Notes: a model not told the origin generated them from the sequence alone. Shown: positions 1-8,009, counted from the first letter of the stretch. The stretch: DNA of 64,000 nucleotides from Deltaproteobacteria bacterium (GCA_028818775.1 JAPPNE010000052.1:1-64000); one strand, 5' to 3'. Numbers and translations: made by a program.

Positions 1-2
1 CG

Positions 3-1187
3 GACGAGGTGACGGGCACGTGGCTGTGGTCCCGGAGCGTCAGCATCACCGCCATTGCGGTGGCCCTGCTGTCCCCGTTCCTGGGCGCCCTTGCCGACCG
101 GGGCGGCTACCGCAAGCGCTTCCTCGGGTTCTTCACGCTGGTGGCCGTCCTCGGCTCCACCGTCCTCTACACCGCCATGCCCGGAGAGGTGGTCAAGGCG
201 CTGTTCTGGTTCACGGTGGCCAACATCGCCTTCGAGATGGGCGGGGTCTTCTACAACGCCTTCCTGCCGGACATCGCCCCGCCGGACCGCATCGGGCGCG
301 TGTCGGGCTACGGCTGGGCGTTGGGCTACGTCGGCGGCCTGAGCGCCCTGGGACTGGCGTTGGTGGGCTTCGTCGACACCGAGACGCCCTGGTTCGGCCT
401 CTCGAAGGAAGGCTACCAGCACATCCGCGCCACGAACCTGCTGGTGGCCGGGTGGTTCGCCGTGTTCAGCCTGCCGCTGTTCCTGTGGGTGCGCGAGCGT
501 CCCGCCCGCCGTGGCGCCACGGGCGCGCCGCTCGCGGATTCCGCGCGCCAGCTTGCCCGCACCCTGCGCGAGATCCGCCGCTACCCGGACATCTTCCGCC
601 TGCTCCTCGCCCGCCTGTTCTACGCCGACGGACTCAACACGATCTTCGCCTTCGGCGGCATCTACGCCGCCGGCACCTTCGGCTTCACCTTCGAGGAACT
701 CTTGTTCTTTGGCCTCGTGCTCAACGTGGCCGCGGGCGCCGGCGCCTTCGGCCTGGGTTTCGTGGACGACTGGCTGGGGGGGAAGCGCACCATCCAGATC
801 AGCCTGCTGGGCTTCATCGCGGCCGCCGTGACGGCCTTGCTCACCGGCCGGCGCGCGCTCTTCTGGGCGGCGGGCCTGCTCATCGGCCTGTGCGGCGGCC
901 CCAACCAGGCGGCCAGCCGCTCGCTCATGGGCCGCTTCGTGCCCGAAGACAAGAAGAACGAGTTCTACGGGCTCTTCGCCTTCTCGGGCAAGGCCACGGC
1001 CTTCATGGGGCCCTTCCTGCTGGGGGAACTGACGCGTCTCTTCGCTTCACAGCGCGCCGGCATGGCCGTGGTGCTGGTCTTCTTCGTCATCGGCCTCGCG
1101 CTGATCCACCGGGTCGACGAGGAGAGGGGGAAGCGGGCGGCGGCGGGGAGGGGACGCCCCGCCGCAGAATCGCCAGGGCGGCCTTGA
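3..1187 (+). CDS. MFS transporter, Atg22/UMF1-like (5' partial)
   Basis: The frame is open from the window edge, so the gene probably starts upstream; a GTG at 9 is the first in-window start codon but lies inside what looks like conserved sequence. The product has about ten hydrophobic segments and the MFS signature A-like loop LADRGGYRKR between early helices, with a second half starting near residue 195. Overall it resembles the UMF1/Atg22-like group of permeases, whose bacterial substrates are mostly unknown. The last 101 bp overlap the 3' end of the convergent response regulator gene, so the Arg/Pro-rich tail of this protein is dictated partly by the opposite gene. The MFS call is firm; the substrate is not inferable. 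Confidence 0.8.
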   Translation, partial: DEVTGTWLWSRSVSITAIAVALLSPFLGALADRGGYRKRFLGFFTLVAVLGSTVLYTAMPGEVVKALFWFTVANIAFEMGGVFYNAFLPDIAPPDRIGRVSGYGWALGYVGGLSALGLALVGFVDTETPWFGLSKEGYQHIRATNLLVAGWFAVFSLPLFLWVRERPARRGATGAPLADSARQLARTLREIRRYPDIFRLLLARLFYADGLNTIFAFGGIYAAGTFGFTFEELLFFGLVLNVAAGAGAFGLGFVDDWLGGKRTIQISLLGFIAAAVTALLTGRRALFWAAGLLIGLCGGPNQAASRSLMGRFVPEDKKNEFYGLFAFSGKATAFMGPFLLGELTRLFASQRAGMAVVLVFFVIGLALIHRVDEERGKRAAAGRGRPAAESPGRP

Positions 1188-1818
1188 CCCGGTTGTCCAC
1201 CTTGAGCTTGGCGAAGATACTGCTCACGTGGGCCTTGACGGTACGCTCGCTGATGAAGGTGCGGGCGGCGATCTCGTCGTTGCTTAGCCCCTCGGCCAAG
1301 AGCTTGAGGACCTCCAATTCGCGCTTGGTCAAGCTTTGCAGCCGGTCGCCATCCTCCCGAGGCGGCTCCACGCCGGTGTGGGAGGCAATGACGGCGAAGT
1401 CGGTGGCACCGGGGAGATCCTGGTCGATCCATACGCCGCCAACGTGAATCGTGCGGATCGCCTGGAGCAAGGTTTCCGGCGTCTCGTCCTTCAACATGTA
1501 GCCGCGTGCTCCCGCCTTGGCCGCGTTGAGGATGCTTTCCCTGTCCCCGGAAGCCGTGAGTATCATCGTCTTGTTGTCGGGATGATCCTCTTTCAGTTGC
1601 AGGAGGGTCTGTACGGTTCCGCGGCCGGGCAATTTGAGATCCAGGAGCAGGACGTCCGCATTCCCCTCCGCCACGGCGGGTCCGACTTCCTCCGACCGCG
1701 CAGCCTCCGCGGTCACGAGAAAGTCCCGTTCCTGAGCCAGAATCCTTTTCAGACCCTCTCTGAACAGGTTTTGATCGTCAGCCAGAACAATCTTGATGGA
1801 GTCGGTCACGAAAAACAC
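1087..1818 (-). CDS. NarL/FixJ-family response regulator (orphan)
   Basis: Predicted cytoplasmic DNA-binding regulator of 243 residues. The N-terminal receiver domain (about 7-125) shows the acidic pair D14/D15, phospho-acceptor D60 in LLLDLKLPG, T88 and K110. The C-terminal LuxR helix-turn-helix (about 160-220) contains LTKRELEVLKLLAEG and ISERTVKAHVSSIFAKL. A short Pro/Arg-rich tail follows, encoded in the overlap with the convergent MFS gene. No sensor kinase is adjacent, so it is an orphan in this window. The HTH resembles those of NarL/DosR-type regulators, which bind palindromes of the GGAC-n4-GTCC kind. One such palindrome lies between the two porin genes, but regulation of the porins is only an inference. 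Confidence 0.88.
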   Translation of the reverse strand: MFFVTDSIKIVLADDQNLFREGLKRILAQERDFLVTAEAARSEEVGPAVAEGNADVLLLDLKLPGRGTVQTLLQLKEDHPDNKTMILTASGDRESILNAAKAGARGYMLKDETPETLLQAIRTIHVGGVWIDQDLPGATDFAVIASHTGVEPPREDGDRLQSLTKRELEVLKLLAEGLSNDEIAARTFISERTVKAHVSSIFAKLKVDNRVKAALAILRRGVPSPPPPASPSPRRPGGSARGR

Positions 1819-1945
1819 CCGCCAATCAGATCAGTTCGCCCGTCGCACAGACACTATCCTTTTCGGCAGGTTTGATGTCAACGTCCTGACAGCCGGTCCA
1901 CGGTCCCGATCACGGCGAAGCTTGCCCGGTGATCGGCCGGTTGGC

Positions 1946-2929
1946 CTATAGAAAGGCGTTCCCGGCGTGGTCGGAGAATGCATCCGCGTCGCGGATATAG
2001 TTCATGACCGTATCCGTGCTGGTGTGGCGGGTCACGGCCATGATCTTGTCGAGGCGTGCGTGGTGCGCCGCGGCGCTGGTGACGAACCCCGCCCGCAACG
2101 AATGCCCGGACAATTCCCTTGGGTCCAGCCCGATCAGCGCACCGTAGCGTTTGACCAGGCGCGGGATGTCCGAATGATGCAGAGGCTTGTCTTGCACGGC
2201 TCCGCCACGTCTCATGGTGCGGAACAAGGGTCCTTGCGTAATGCCCGACACCGAGAGCCACGCCTGCACTCGATCGATGGGCTTGACCGTCTTGCCTTCC
2301 GGGATGGCTATCGTCTGGCCCCTGCCGGTCTGATCCGTCTTGGACCGGCGGATGGTGAGCAACATCCGTCGGGGATGTGGTGGGGTGGATGGGATGATGG
2401 CGACGTCGTCGACATGCAACGCACAGAGTTCGGACCGGCGCAAGGCGCCCGCGAAACCGAGTGCCACGACGGCGGCGTCACGCAAGCCGATCACCGAGTC
2501 GGGGCATCGGGCGATCATGGCGCTGACGTGCCCCTCACGCAGGGCCTTGACCCTTCGCGGTACCGCGCCGGCGAGCCGGCTCAAGCCCTTGAGAGTGGCT
2601 CGGACGGTGGGGTGGTGTGTCGGCGACGGCCTGTTGGCGTCGGCGAATCGTCTGGCGACCGCACTGCTGTAGAGGAAAACCGTGCCCATGGAAAGCGGCA
2701 GGCCGCTTCCGGAACGGGGCCGCGTAGCGCAGTCGAGAAGAAAACGTGCAACCGTTTCGGGGGAGGCGGACAGTGGGTCCGTGACCTGTTCCCTTCTGCA
2801 ATAGTCGGTGAAGCAGGACCAACCCTTGCGGTAGGCCAGTCGCGTGTTGGGCGCAACCGCCGACGACAGGACGAGGTTGTGGATGTCGGATTCGGTGGTC
2901 ATTGCGAGGTCCATTGGATATCGACACAT
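1946..2929 (-). CDS. tyrosine recombinase / phage-type integrase
   Basis: A 327-residue site-specific recombinase. The N-terminal SAM-like core-binding domain covers about 15-120. The catalytic domain keeps the full set: R164 (GALRRSEL), K197 (RRSKTDQ), H276 and R279 (GHSLRAGF), H302 (RHTS) and nucleophile Y311. It therefore looks intact and active. Other in-frame ATG codons at residues 6 and 10 are possible starts. No phage structural genes, excisionase or tRNA attachment site lie nearby, and the closest genes are a response regulator and a porin. It could be a relic of an integrated element, or a recombinase acting on a local invertible segment. Confidence 0.9.
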   Translation of the reverse strand: MCRYPMDLAMTTESDIHNLVLSSAVAPNTRLAYRKGWSCFTDYCRREQVTDPLSASPETVARFLLDCATRPRSGSGLPLSMGTVFLYSSAVARRFADANRPSPTHHPTVRATLKGLSRLAGAVPRRVKALREGHVSAMIARCPDSVIGLRDAAVVALGFAGALRRSELCALHVDDVAIIPSTPPHPRRMLLTIRRSKTDQTGRGQTIAIPEGKTVKPIDRVQAWLSVSGITQGPLFRTMRRGGAVQDKPLHHSDIPRLVKRYGALIGLDPRELSGHSLRAGFVTSAAAHHARLDKIMAVTRHTSTDTVMNYIRDADAFSDHAGNAFL

Positions 2930-2988
2930 CCCTTACGTTCCAGGATGTGGGCCTTGGTCCCAACGCTCCAGTCCCGTTTTTTGGACGG

Positions 2989-3016
2989 ATTTTACAAAAG
3001 AAAAGATTTTAGGCAA
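2989..3016 (-). promoter_or_regulatory. candidate sigma70 promoter for the recombinase gene
   Basis: Read on the minus strand, TTGCCT (3011-3016) is followed by a 16-bp spacer and TAAAAT (2989-2994), about 60 bp before the recombinase start. The segment is clearly AT-rich against the surrounding GC-rich DNA. Assigned by eye only. Confidence 0.4.
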
Positions 3017-3198
3017 CCGGTCAAGTTTGAAGCGAGGCGCAAACTTGAGCTGGGAGCAAAGAGGCATCACAGAGGTTGGAGGCTGCGGAACCGGTCCGGC
3101 AATCGTGGCGTTTGGTGGGCCGGAAAGCAGGTTCGGAAGAGGACGGGTTGAAACCGTGACGGTACGTTCTTCGGCTATCTGCGGACGGCAGAGTGGCA

Positions 3199-3234
3199 GA
3201 AAAAAGGGCCGTTCCGAAGGTGGAACGGCCCTTT
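3199..3234 (-). terminator. rho-independent terminator of porin 1
   Basis: A 13-bp perfect stem (3203-3215 with 3222-3234) around a 6-nt loop. On the minus strand it is followed by a run of U residues formed from the A tract at about 3200-3205. It sits directly downstream of the porin stop codon. Confidence 0.85.
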
Positions 3235-3259
3235 CCGCGGCCCAGTTTAGGCGTAGGTG

Positions 3260-4630
3260 CTAGAACCGGTACTCGACGATCAAGGTGAAGACGTTGGCGC
3301 TGTTGTCGCCCTCGTCCGCCGTAGCGACCGAGCAGCCTTCATGCTCGCAACTGATGCTGTCCCACACGCCATGGATCTGCATCCAGCCACCCGGGACGTT
3401 ATAGACGACCGCGACGCCGTTGTTGTTGCCTTCCTGACCATTCGAATCGATCTCCGTGACGGAGTACATCGGGGAGACGGAGATTCCGCCTTCCGCCTTG
3501 CTTCCGCCCATCATGCCGCTCTTGGGACCCCACAACCACACTTGCGCGGCGATGCGGACTTCGGAAGCCTTAATGTCGTCGGCCGCGCGTCCGCTGGCGG
3601 CATCGGCTTCGTAGTCAGCCACATGCGCGGAAATGCCGAACCACTTCAGGGGCTGCCAAGTAAGATTGTGGTACGTGTAGGTGTGGTCACCGAACACCGC
3701 GCCACCGTCAACGAAAGTAATGCGCTCTTGTGTGGTCGGACCGTATACCTTACCCGGGCCTTCCCTGAGATCACTCATCGACTCGTACGCGAAATTGTAC
3801 GCCAAGCTCGATACGTTGAAACCGCCCATACCCTTCGCGTTTGCTAGAGGCTTAATGCCGAGACCGAAGGCCATACTACGACCATCGGAACGCCCCCTAC
3901 ATTTGCCGGCTGAGTCGGTACCCATGTGGCACGGTGTCCGGCCGTACTCGTCCTGCTCGTCAATACCCATGGCGAGCGCGAGGTGAGTGATCTTGCTGAT
4001 GCCCATGGCGGGGAGCTTGCCCCAATTCAACACCACGCTACCGTCCTGACCACCTCCCATAGCCAGCGCGTTGATGAACGCCGAGTCCTCTGTGCGGCCA
4101 TAACCCTGGTTCTTGTTACCGTTGAACGAAGGGTTGTAGCCAAATCCAACGGTCGGGAGCCACGGGTTGGTCTTCTCGAAGTGAAGGTACGCGTCACCGT
4201 CGAAGGCCACCGAAGTGTTGCCGCTGAAGGTCCACTTGACCTCGTAGAAGCCCTGCTGCGAGGTCACGTTGATGCTGGGCCGGAAGCGCCGGATCCGGAT
4301 CACGCCATTCTGGAATCCCCCTTCGGGGTCGTCATTGGTCAAATACATGCTGGTGTAGACCTGCAGCCTCTGACCGAAATTGATGCTCCAGTTGTTGTCC
4401 GCCGCGGCGATGGTGAGACCCTTGCCGGCGGAGTACTTGAACGACGGCCCCTTCATCTCGGCCGCGAGAGCACTCTCCTGATTCTGCTTCAGTTGCGCCA
4501 ACTCTCGTTCCAGGGCTTGGATCCTCGTATCCACGTCAGACGCCTGGACCGGCGATGCCGCAAGCACCAACCCTGTCGTTAAAACCAAGGCACTTGCGAA
4601 ACCGAGCGCCTTCTTCAACACGTTATTCAT
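3260..4630 (-). CDS. outer-membrane porin, OprP/OprO-like (porin 1)
   Basis: Predicted beta-barrel porin of 456 residues for diffusion of small solutes across the outer membrane. A signal peptide (MNNVLKKALGF...SPVQA, cleavage near residue 30) is followed by a short heptad-rich coiled coil (about 32-60: DTRIQALERELAQLK) of the type that precedes OprP-like barrels. Alternating hydrophobic/aromatic strands then run to a terminal phenylalanine (VEYRF), the usual BAM recognition end. Two cysteine pairs lie in presumed loops (PCHMG...GKC and SCEHEGC). The first 223 bp, counting 26 bp of leader, match porin 2 at all but one base. A consensus-like ribosome site (AAGGAGGGGG) precedes the ATG. Substrate unknown. 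Confidence 0.82.
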   Translation of the reverse strand: MNNVLKKALGFASALVLTTGLVLAASPVQASDVDTRIQALERELAQLKQNQESALAAEMKGPSFKYSAGKGLTIAAADNNWSINFGQRLQVYTSMYLTNDDPEGGFQNGVIRIRRFRPSINVTSQQGFYEVKWTFSGNTSVAFDGDAYLHFEKTNPWLPTVGFGYNPSFNGNKNQGYGRTEDSAFINALAMGGGQDGSVVLNWGKLPAMGISKITHLALAMGIDEQDEYGRTPCHMGTDSAGKCRGRSDGRSMAFGLGIKPLANAKGMGGFNVSSLAYNFAYESMSDLREGPGKVYGPTTQERITFVDGGAVFGDHTYTYHNLTWQPLKWFGISAHVADYEADAASGRAADDIKASEVRIAAQVWLWGPKSGMMGGSKAEGGISVSPMYSVTEIDSNGQEGNNNGVAVVYNVPGGWMQIHGVWDSISCEHEGCSVATADEGDNSANVFTLIVEYRF

Positions 4631-4656
4631 GACCCCCTCCTTGGTAATCAGAGTTA
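4434..4656 (-). repeat. 223-bp inverted repeat, porin 1 copy
   Basis: Covers 26 bp of leader including the ribosome site, the signal-peptide region, the coiled coil and codons up to FKY of porin 1. It matches the porin 2 copy (4986-5208) in opposite orientation with one difference, AAT against AAC in the third codon. Identity stops sharply on both sides. Confidence 0.95.
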
Positions 4657-5011
4657 CGGTGCCGTTTCGGGCGCTTGTCAGGTACCGGCCGGGAGGGTGG
4701 CAGAAGGAGGATCAGCGTGTTCTTCGGTGGCGTAGCTTCGGATGCCGTGGTACGATGGCGAAAAACGACGGCGCAGATCGAGATTGCTGCGGCCCGTTGT
4801 CTCGTTGACGGGGATGGATGTCAGTAACCAAAAAAAGCACTCGGACTTACCGAAAAATTAGGACCTTAGTCCTGGTTTTTGCCTGATATGCACCGCTACC
4901 GGGCAGAAAACCCTACCTAGGGACAATTGCATGGATACCGTCAAAAAAGTAGAAAGCCTTAAGCAGATTCGCTTGCTGTTGCAGATAACTCTGATTACCA
5001 AGGAGGGGGTC
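4631..5011. other. 381-bp divergent intergenic region between the two porins
   Basis: The unique core (4657-4985) lies between the inverted repeats and must carry the promoters of both porins. It holds a GGAC-CTTA-GTCC palindrome at 4861-4872 and A-rich patches at about 4828-4837 and 4852-4859. An in-frame ATG at 4931 would add 27 residues to porin 2. It is probably not used, because the strong ribosome site and the signal peptide both point to 5012. No clear -35/-10 pair was found, consistent with activator-dependent promoters. Confidence 0.6.
4860..4873. promoter_or_regulatory. palindromic operator candidate (DosR/NarL-box-like)
   Basis: AGGAC-CTTA-GTCCT is a perfect inverted repeat of two 5-bp arms around 4 bp, midway between two divergent porin genes. 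It resembles the GGAC-TWWA-GTCC core bound by DosR-type NarL-family response regulators. With the following T-rich stretch it could instead be a weak RNA hairpin. Confidence 0.35.
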
Positions 5012-5208
5012 ATGAACAACGTGTTGAAGAAGGCGCTCGGTTTCGCAAGTGCCTTGGTTTTAACGACAGGGTTGGTGCTTGCGGCATCGCCGGTCCAGGC
5101 GTCTGACGTGGATACGAGGATCCAAGCCCTGGAACGAGAGTTGGCGCAACTGAAGCAGAATCAGGAGAGTGCTCTCGCGGCCGAGATGAAGGGGCCGTCG
5201 TTCAAGTA
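4986..5208 (+). repeat. 223-bp inverted repeat, porin 2 copy
   Basis: Same unit as 4434-4656, in inverse orientation and 329 bp away, with 222 of 223 bases identical by manual alignment. Identity includes the silent third positions across about 65 codons. Confidence 0.95.
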
Positions 5209-6343
5209 TAAGGCGGGTGGTGGTCTGACGATCGCTGCGGCGGACAACAACTGGAGCATTCGCTTCACGCAGAGGCTGCAGGCCTACTACGCCATCTGGC
5301 TGAGCAACGAGAATCCAGAGGCCGGCTACCAGAACCTGGAGCTTTACGTGCGGCGTTTTCGGCCGACGATCAACGTCACGTCCCAGCAGGGGTTTTACGC
5401 GGTCACATGGCTCCTCAACGATGGTAGCGATGGCACCACCTTCGGCGGCGACGGCTACGTCAACTTCGACAAGTTGAACCCGTGGCTCCCGAGCTTCGGT
5501 TGGGGCCTCAGTCCGTCCTTTAGTGGCAATACGCAAGCAGGCGCTTTCCGTACCGATGACAGCCCGTTTCTGGATACCATGGGCATCGGCGGACAGCAGG
5601 ACGGAAGTTTTGTGCTGTCCTGGAAGAAGTTGCCGGGCATGGGCATTGCCAAGATCAGTCACCTGCAACTGGCGTGGGGGCAGGACAACCAGAGCGAAAC
5701 AAGCGGGGGAGACGACGGCAATAGCGTAGGTTTCGCGCTGGGTCTCAAGCCCCTCGCAGGAGCCAAGGGAATGGGCGGCCTCTCCTTGGCGAGCCTTTCG
5801 TACAGCTTGGGTTACCAAGCACATACCGACACGAATACCGGTGTGGGTGCCAGGACCCGGCAGGGGGCCAGGCCGAGATTGATCAATATCGGCGCGACGA
5901 AGTCCGACACCACGTATGTGTCCCACGGCGTGGGTTGGTCGCCGTTGAAGTGGTTGTCGCTCTCAGCCAATTACGCTACCTTTGAGAGGGAGACGGGCGG
6001 AACCGTTGATGCCGAAGCTTCGGACATTCGGCTTGCGGCACGGGTATGGCTGTGGGGGCCCAAGAGCGGAATGATGGGCGGAAGCAAGAGTGAAGGCGGT
6101 GTCTACATATCTCCGCTCTACAACTTGACCGATATCGACTATGACGGCGGAAACTCCGAGGTGACCAACAGCGGTGTGGCGGTCGTCTACAATGTTCCCG
6201 GCGGTTGGATGCAGGTCCACGGTGTGTGGGATACACTCGGTTGTGAGGGTGCCTGCCCCGGCCAAAACTTCAAGGATGTCGTAACTGAAGATGGCGAAGA
6301 CTCTTACAACGTCTTCTCGATCATCCTTGAGTACAGGTTCTAG
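5012..6343 (+). CDS. outer-membrane porin, OprP/OprO-like (porin 2)
   Basis: A 443-residue paralogue of porin 1. The start at 5012 is chosen because AAGGAGGGGG lies just upstream and the signal peptide begins there; the upstream in-frame ATG at 4931 lacks both. Signal peptide and coiled coil are identical to porin 1. The barrel has diverged but shares blocks such as VWLWGPKSGMMGGSK and VAVVYNVPGGWMQ, and ends LEYRF. One cysteine pair is kept near the C terminus (GCEGAC), in the same place as in porin 1; the second pair of porin 1 is missing. Divergent barrels behind identical export modules suggest two substrate or surface variants. Confidence 0.82.
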   Translation: MNNVLKKALGFASALVLTTGLVLAASPVQASDVDTRIQALERELAQLKQNQESALAAEMKGPSFKYKAGGGLTIAAADNNWSIRFTQRLQAYYAIWLSNENPEAGYQNLELYVRRFRPTINVTSQQGFYAVTWLLNDGSDGTTFGGDGYVNFDKLNPWLPSFGWGLSPSFSGNTQAGAFRTDDSPFLDTMGIGGQQDGSFVLSWKKLPGMGIAKISHLQLAWGQDNQSETSGGDDGNSVGFALGLKPLAGAKGMGGLSLASLSYSLGYQAHTDTNTGVGARTRQGARPRLINIGATKSDTTYVSHGVGWSPLKWLSLSANYATFERETGGTVDAEASDIRLAARVWLWGPKSGMMGGSKSEGGVYISPLYNLTDIDYDGGNSEVTNSGVAVVYNVPGGWMQVHGVWDTLGCEGACPGQNFKDVVTEDGEDSYNVFSIILEYRF

Positions 6344-6367
6344 CAGTTTATCCCGAACCGAATGGCA

Positions 6368-6405
6368 AACAGGGCCGCTCCGTCATGGGGCGGCCCTGTT
6401 TTTGT
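6368..6405 (+). terminator. rho-independent terminator of porin 2
   Basis: An 11-bp GC-rich stem (6368-6378 with 6390-6400), extendable inward, is followed by a T run. It lies 25 bp after the porin 2 stop codon. Confidence 0.85.
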
Positions 6406-6583
6406 TTGGACGAAAGGGAGACCGGATTCGCTTGACGAACCGCGACAAGTGGAATAGATACTCGCAACGGCGGCATGGGAAGAATCTTGCGGGTTCCGTA
6501 GCATTGGTTCTTATACGTGCCTGTGACTGGCTCGAGACTGGGTTGGGGTACGGTTGGTGAAACAACGGTTCATGGGGGAGCAA

Positions 6584-7246
6584 ATGGCGCGATTCGGGCA
6601 CGTGACTTGGGGACTGCTCGGTGCGGTTGTGGCTTCGAGTATTCTGGTGACGTCCCTTTCGGGCTGTTGGAGACCCGCGGGTATCGGCGTCGGTGGCAAC
6701 TACAACGACGCGTTGCTGGAGTTGGGCAAGACGCAGCGGGGCGGCGACGTCAAGAAGGCCATCGGGCACCTTGAGTATGTGGTCCGCAGGAACCCGCAAT
6801 ACAAGGACAGCCTCACGCAGCTAGGGCGCGCCTACTACTATGCGGGCAGGTACGGCTCGTCCTTCGAAGTGTTGAAACGGGCGCTGGCCCTGAATCGTGA
6901 GGACGAGATCGGCTGGATCGTCCTGGGTTTGACGCAGATGCAGCAGGGCGCCGACGAGGCCGGCCTGGAAAGCTTCAAGGGAGGTCTGACGTTGCTGGCC
7001 AAGGCGACGAAAGAGGGCTACCAGGAAATCCCGGAGGAGTTCTGGGACTCCAGAGGGATCGTGCGCCGCGCCCTCCGGCGAAGCATTTCATTGGCCCGTA
7101 GGGGTGTCGTGGAGAAGCGCCGGATCATTCAGTCGGGTGAACTCTTGCTGCACCGCGTTGACCGTGAACTCTATGACGCCGAGGAGGATCAAAGCCTCAG
7201 CGAGTACCTGGATTCCCGGCGGGACCCGCAGAAGAAGGACAACTAG
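6584..7246 (+). CDS. TPR-containing lipoprotein
   Basis: Starting at the ATG at 6584 (GGGGGAG lies close upstream; ATG 6572 and TTG 6554 are alternatives), the protein has a type II signal sequence with lipobox LSGC at about residue 28. Two or three tetratricopeptide-like helical pairs follow (NPQYKDSLTQLGRAYYYAGRY and ALALNREDEIGWIVLGL), and the C-terminal third is highly charged. It is likely an envelope lipoprotein acting in protein-protein contacts. It follows the terminator of porin 2, so it is probably transcribed separately. I do not recognise a specific function. Confidence 0.75.
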   Translation: MARFGHVTWGLLGAVVASSILVTSLSGCWRPAGIGVGGNYNDALLELGKTQRGGDVKKAIGHLEYVVRRNPQYKDSLTQLGRAYYYAGRYGSSFEVLKRALALNREDEIGWIVLGLTQMQQGADEAGLESFKGGLTLLAKATKEGYQEIPEEFWDSRGIVRRALRRSISLARRGVVEKRRIIQSGELLLHRVDRELYDAEEDQSLSEYLDSRRDPQKKDN

Positions 7247-7265
7247 TACAGGGCGCGGTCTCCGC

Positions 7266-8009
7266 CTATATATAGAGATAGTGGGGCCTGAGGCTGCCGT
7301 TTCGCAACTGCGTGTCCGTCGCCGCCAGCCGCTCCGGGGTTCCCATATCCTGCCAGTGGCCGTCGAAGGGAAAGCCGCAAAGGCGCTCGGAGCGGGCGAG
7401 CATTCGGGCGTAGGTGGTGCGGGTTATGCTGAAGGGCTCCGGACCTTCCATGTACTGGAAGATCCGGGGCTCCACCACGTGGACTCCGGTGAACATGTAC
7501 TGCTCCAGTGCGGCCGGCGTGGCGCCCGGGGCGTTGTGGTGTAGCAGTTTCCGGATTGTTCCCTCGACATCCGTCCAAATGGCCCCGTACTTGTCGGCCA
7601 ACGGGTCCTTTCTCAGGACCAGCGTCGCGGCGGGTTCGCGAACGCGGTGAAACCGCAGCACCTCGTCGAGCCGGAGATCGATCAGCACGTCGCTGTTCAT
7701 GATCACGAAGGTGTCCTGGTCCAGGAACCTCCTGGCTCCCAGGAGGCCGCCGCCCGTGTCCAGCAGCACGGGTTCCCGGGAATAGGCGATGTCCACGCCG
7801 AAACGCGAGCCGTCGCCCAGGTGCTCCTCCACCCGTTCGGCGTAGTGGTGGACGTTGACCACGATCTCGCGGATTCCGTAGTGGCGCAGCAGCATCAGCG
7901 GGTAGTCGATCATGGGGCGGCCGTTGACCGGGACGAGGCACTTGGGCAGGTTGTCGGTGAGGGGCCGGAGCCGGGTGCCCAGACCGGCGGCGAAGAGCAT
8001 CGCCTTCAC
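7266..8009 (-). CDS. murU: sugar-1-phosphate nucleotidyltransferase, MurU-like
   Basis: A 247-residue NTP transferase. The N-terminal signature AAGLGTRLRPLT with PKCLVPV, and the metal-site segment MNSDVLID, define the family. The GTG start at 8009 is chosen because AGGAGG lies a few bases upstream and the start overlaps the TGA of the preceding kinase gene (GTGA). An AmgK-like kinase gene followed directly by this gene matches the peptidoglycan-recycling pair of Pseudomonas putida, where MurU converts MurNAc-1-phosphate to UDP-MurNAc. A mannose-1-phosphate guanylyltransferase role is the main alternative. Confidence 0.78.
   Translation of the reverse strand: MKAMLFAAGLGTRLRPLTDNLPKCLVPVNGRPMIDYPLMLLRHYGIREIVVNVHHYAERVEEHLGDGSRFGVDIAYSREPVLLDTGGGLLGARRFLDQDTFVIMNSDVLIDLRLDEVLRFHRVREPAATLVLRKDPLADKYGAIWTDVEGTIRKLLHHNAPGATPAALEQYMFTGVHVVEPRIFQYMEGPEPFSITRTTYARMLARSERLCGFPFDGHWQDMGTPERLAATDTQLRNGSLRPHYLYI

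Larger units (their letters stand above)
2930..3259. other. 330-bp non-coding interval between recombinase and porin 1
   Basis: No credible gene is visible. The interval holds the candidate recombinase promoter in an AT-rich patch (about 2976-3020) and, at the other end, the intrinsic terminator of porin 1. I saw no attachment-site-like direct repeat. Confidence 0.6.

Noticed and set aside
1946-2929. Prophage or integrative element around the recombinase
   Set aside because: No structural, replication, excision or cargo genes and no tRNA-derived direct repeats are visible on either side.
4931-5011. 27-residue N-terminal extension of porin 2
   Set aside because: It would put residues before a textbook signal peptide. 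The strong ribosome site is immediately before 5012, and porin 1 has no equivalent extension.
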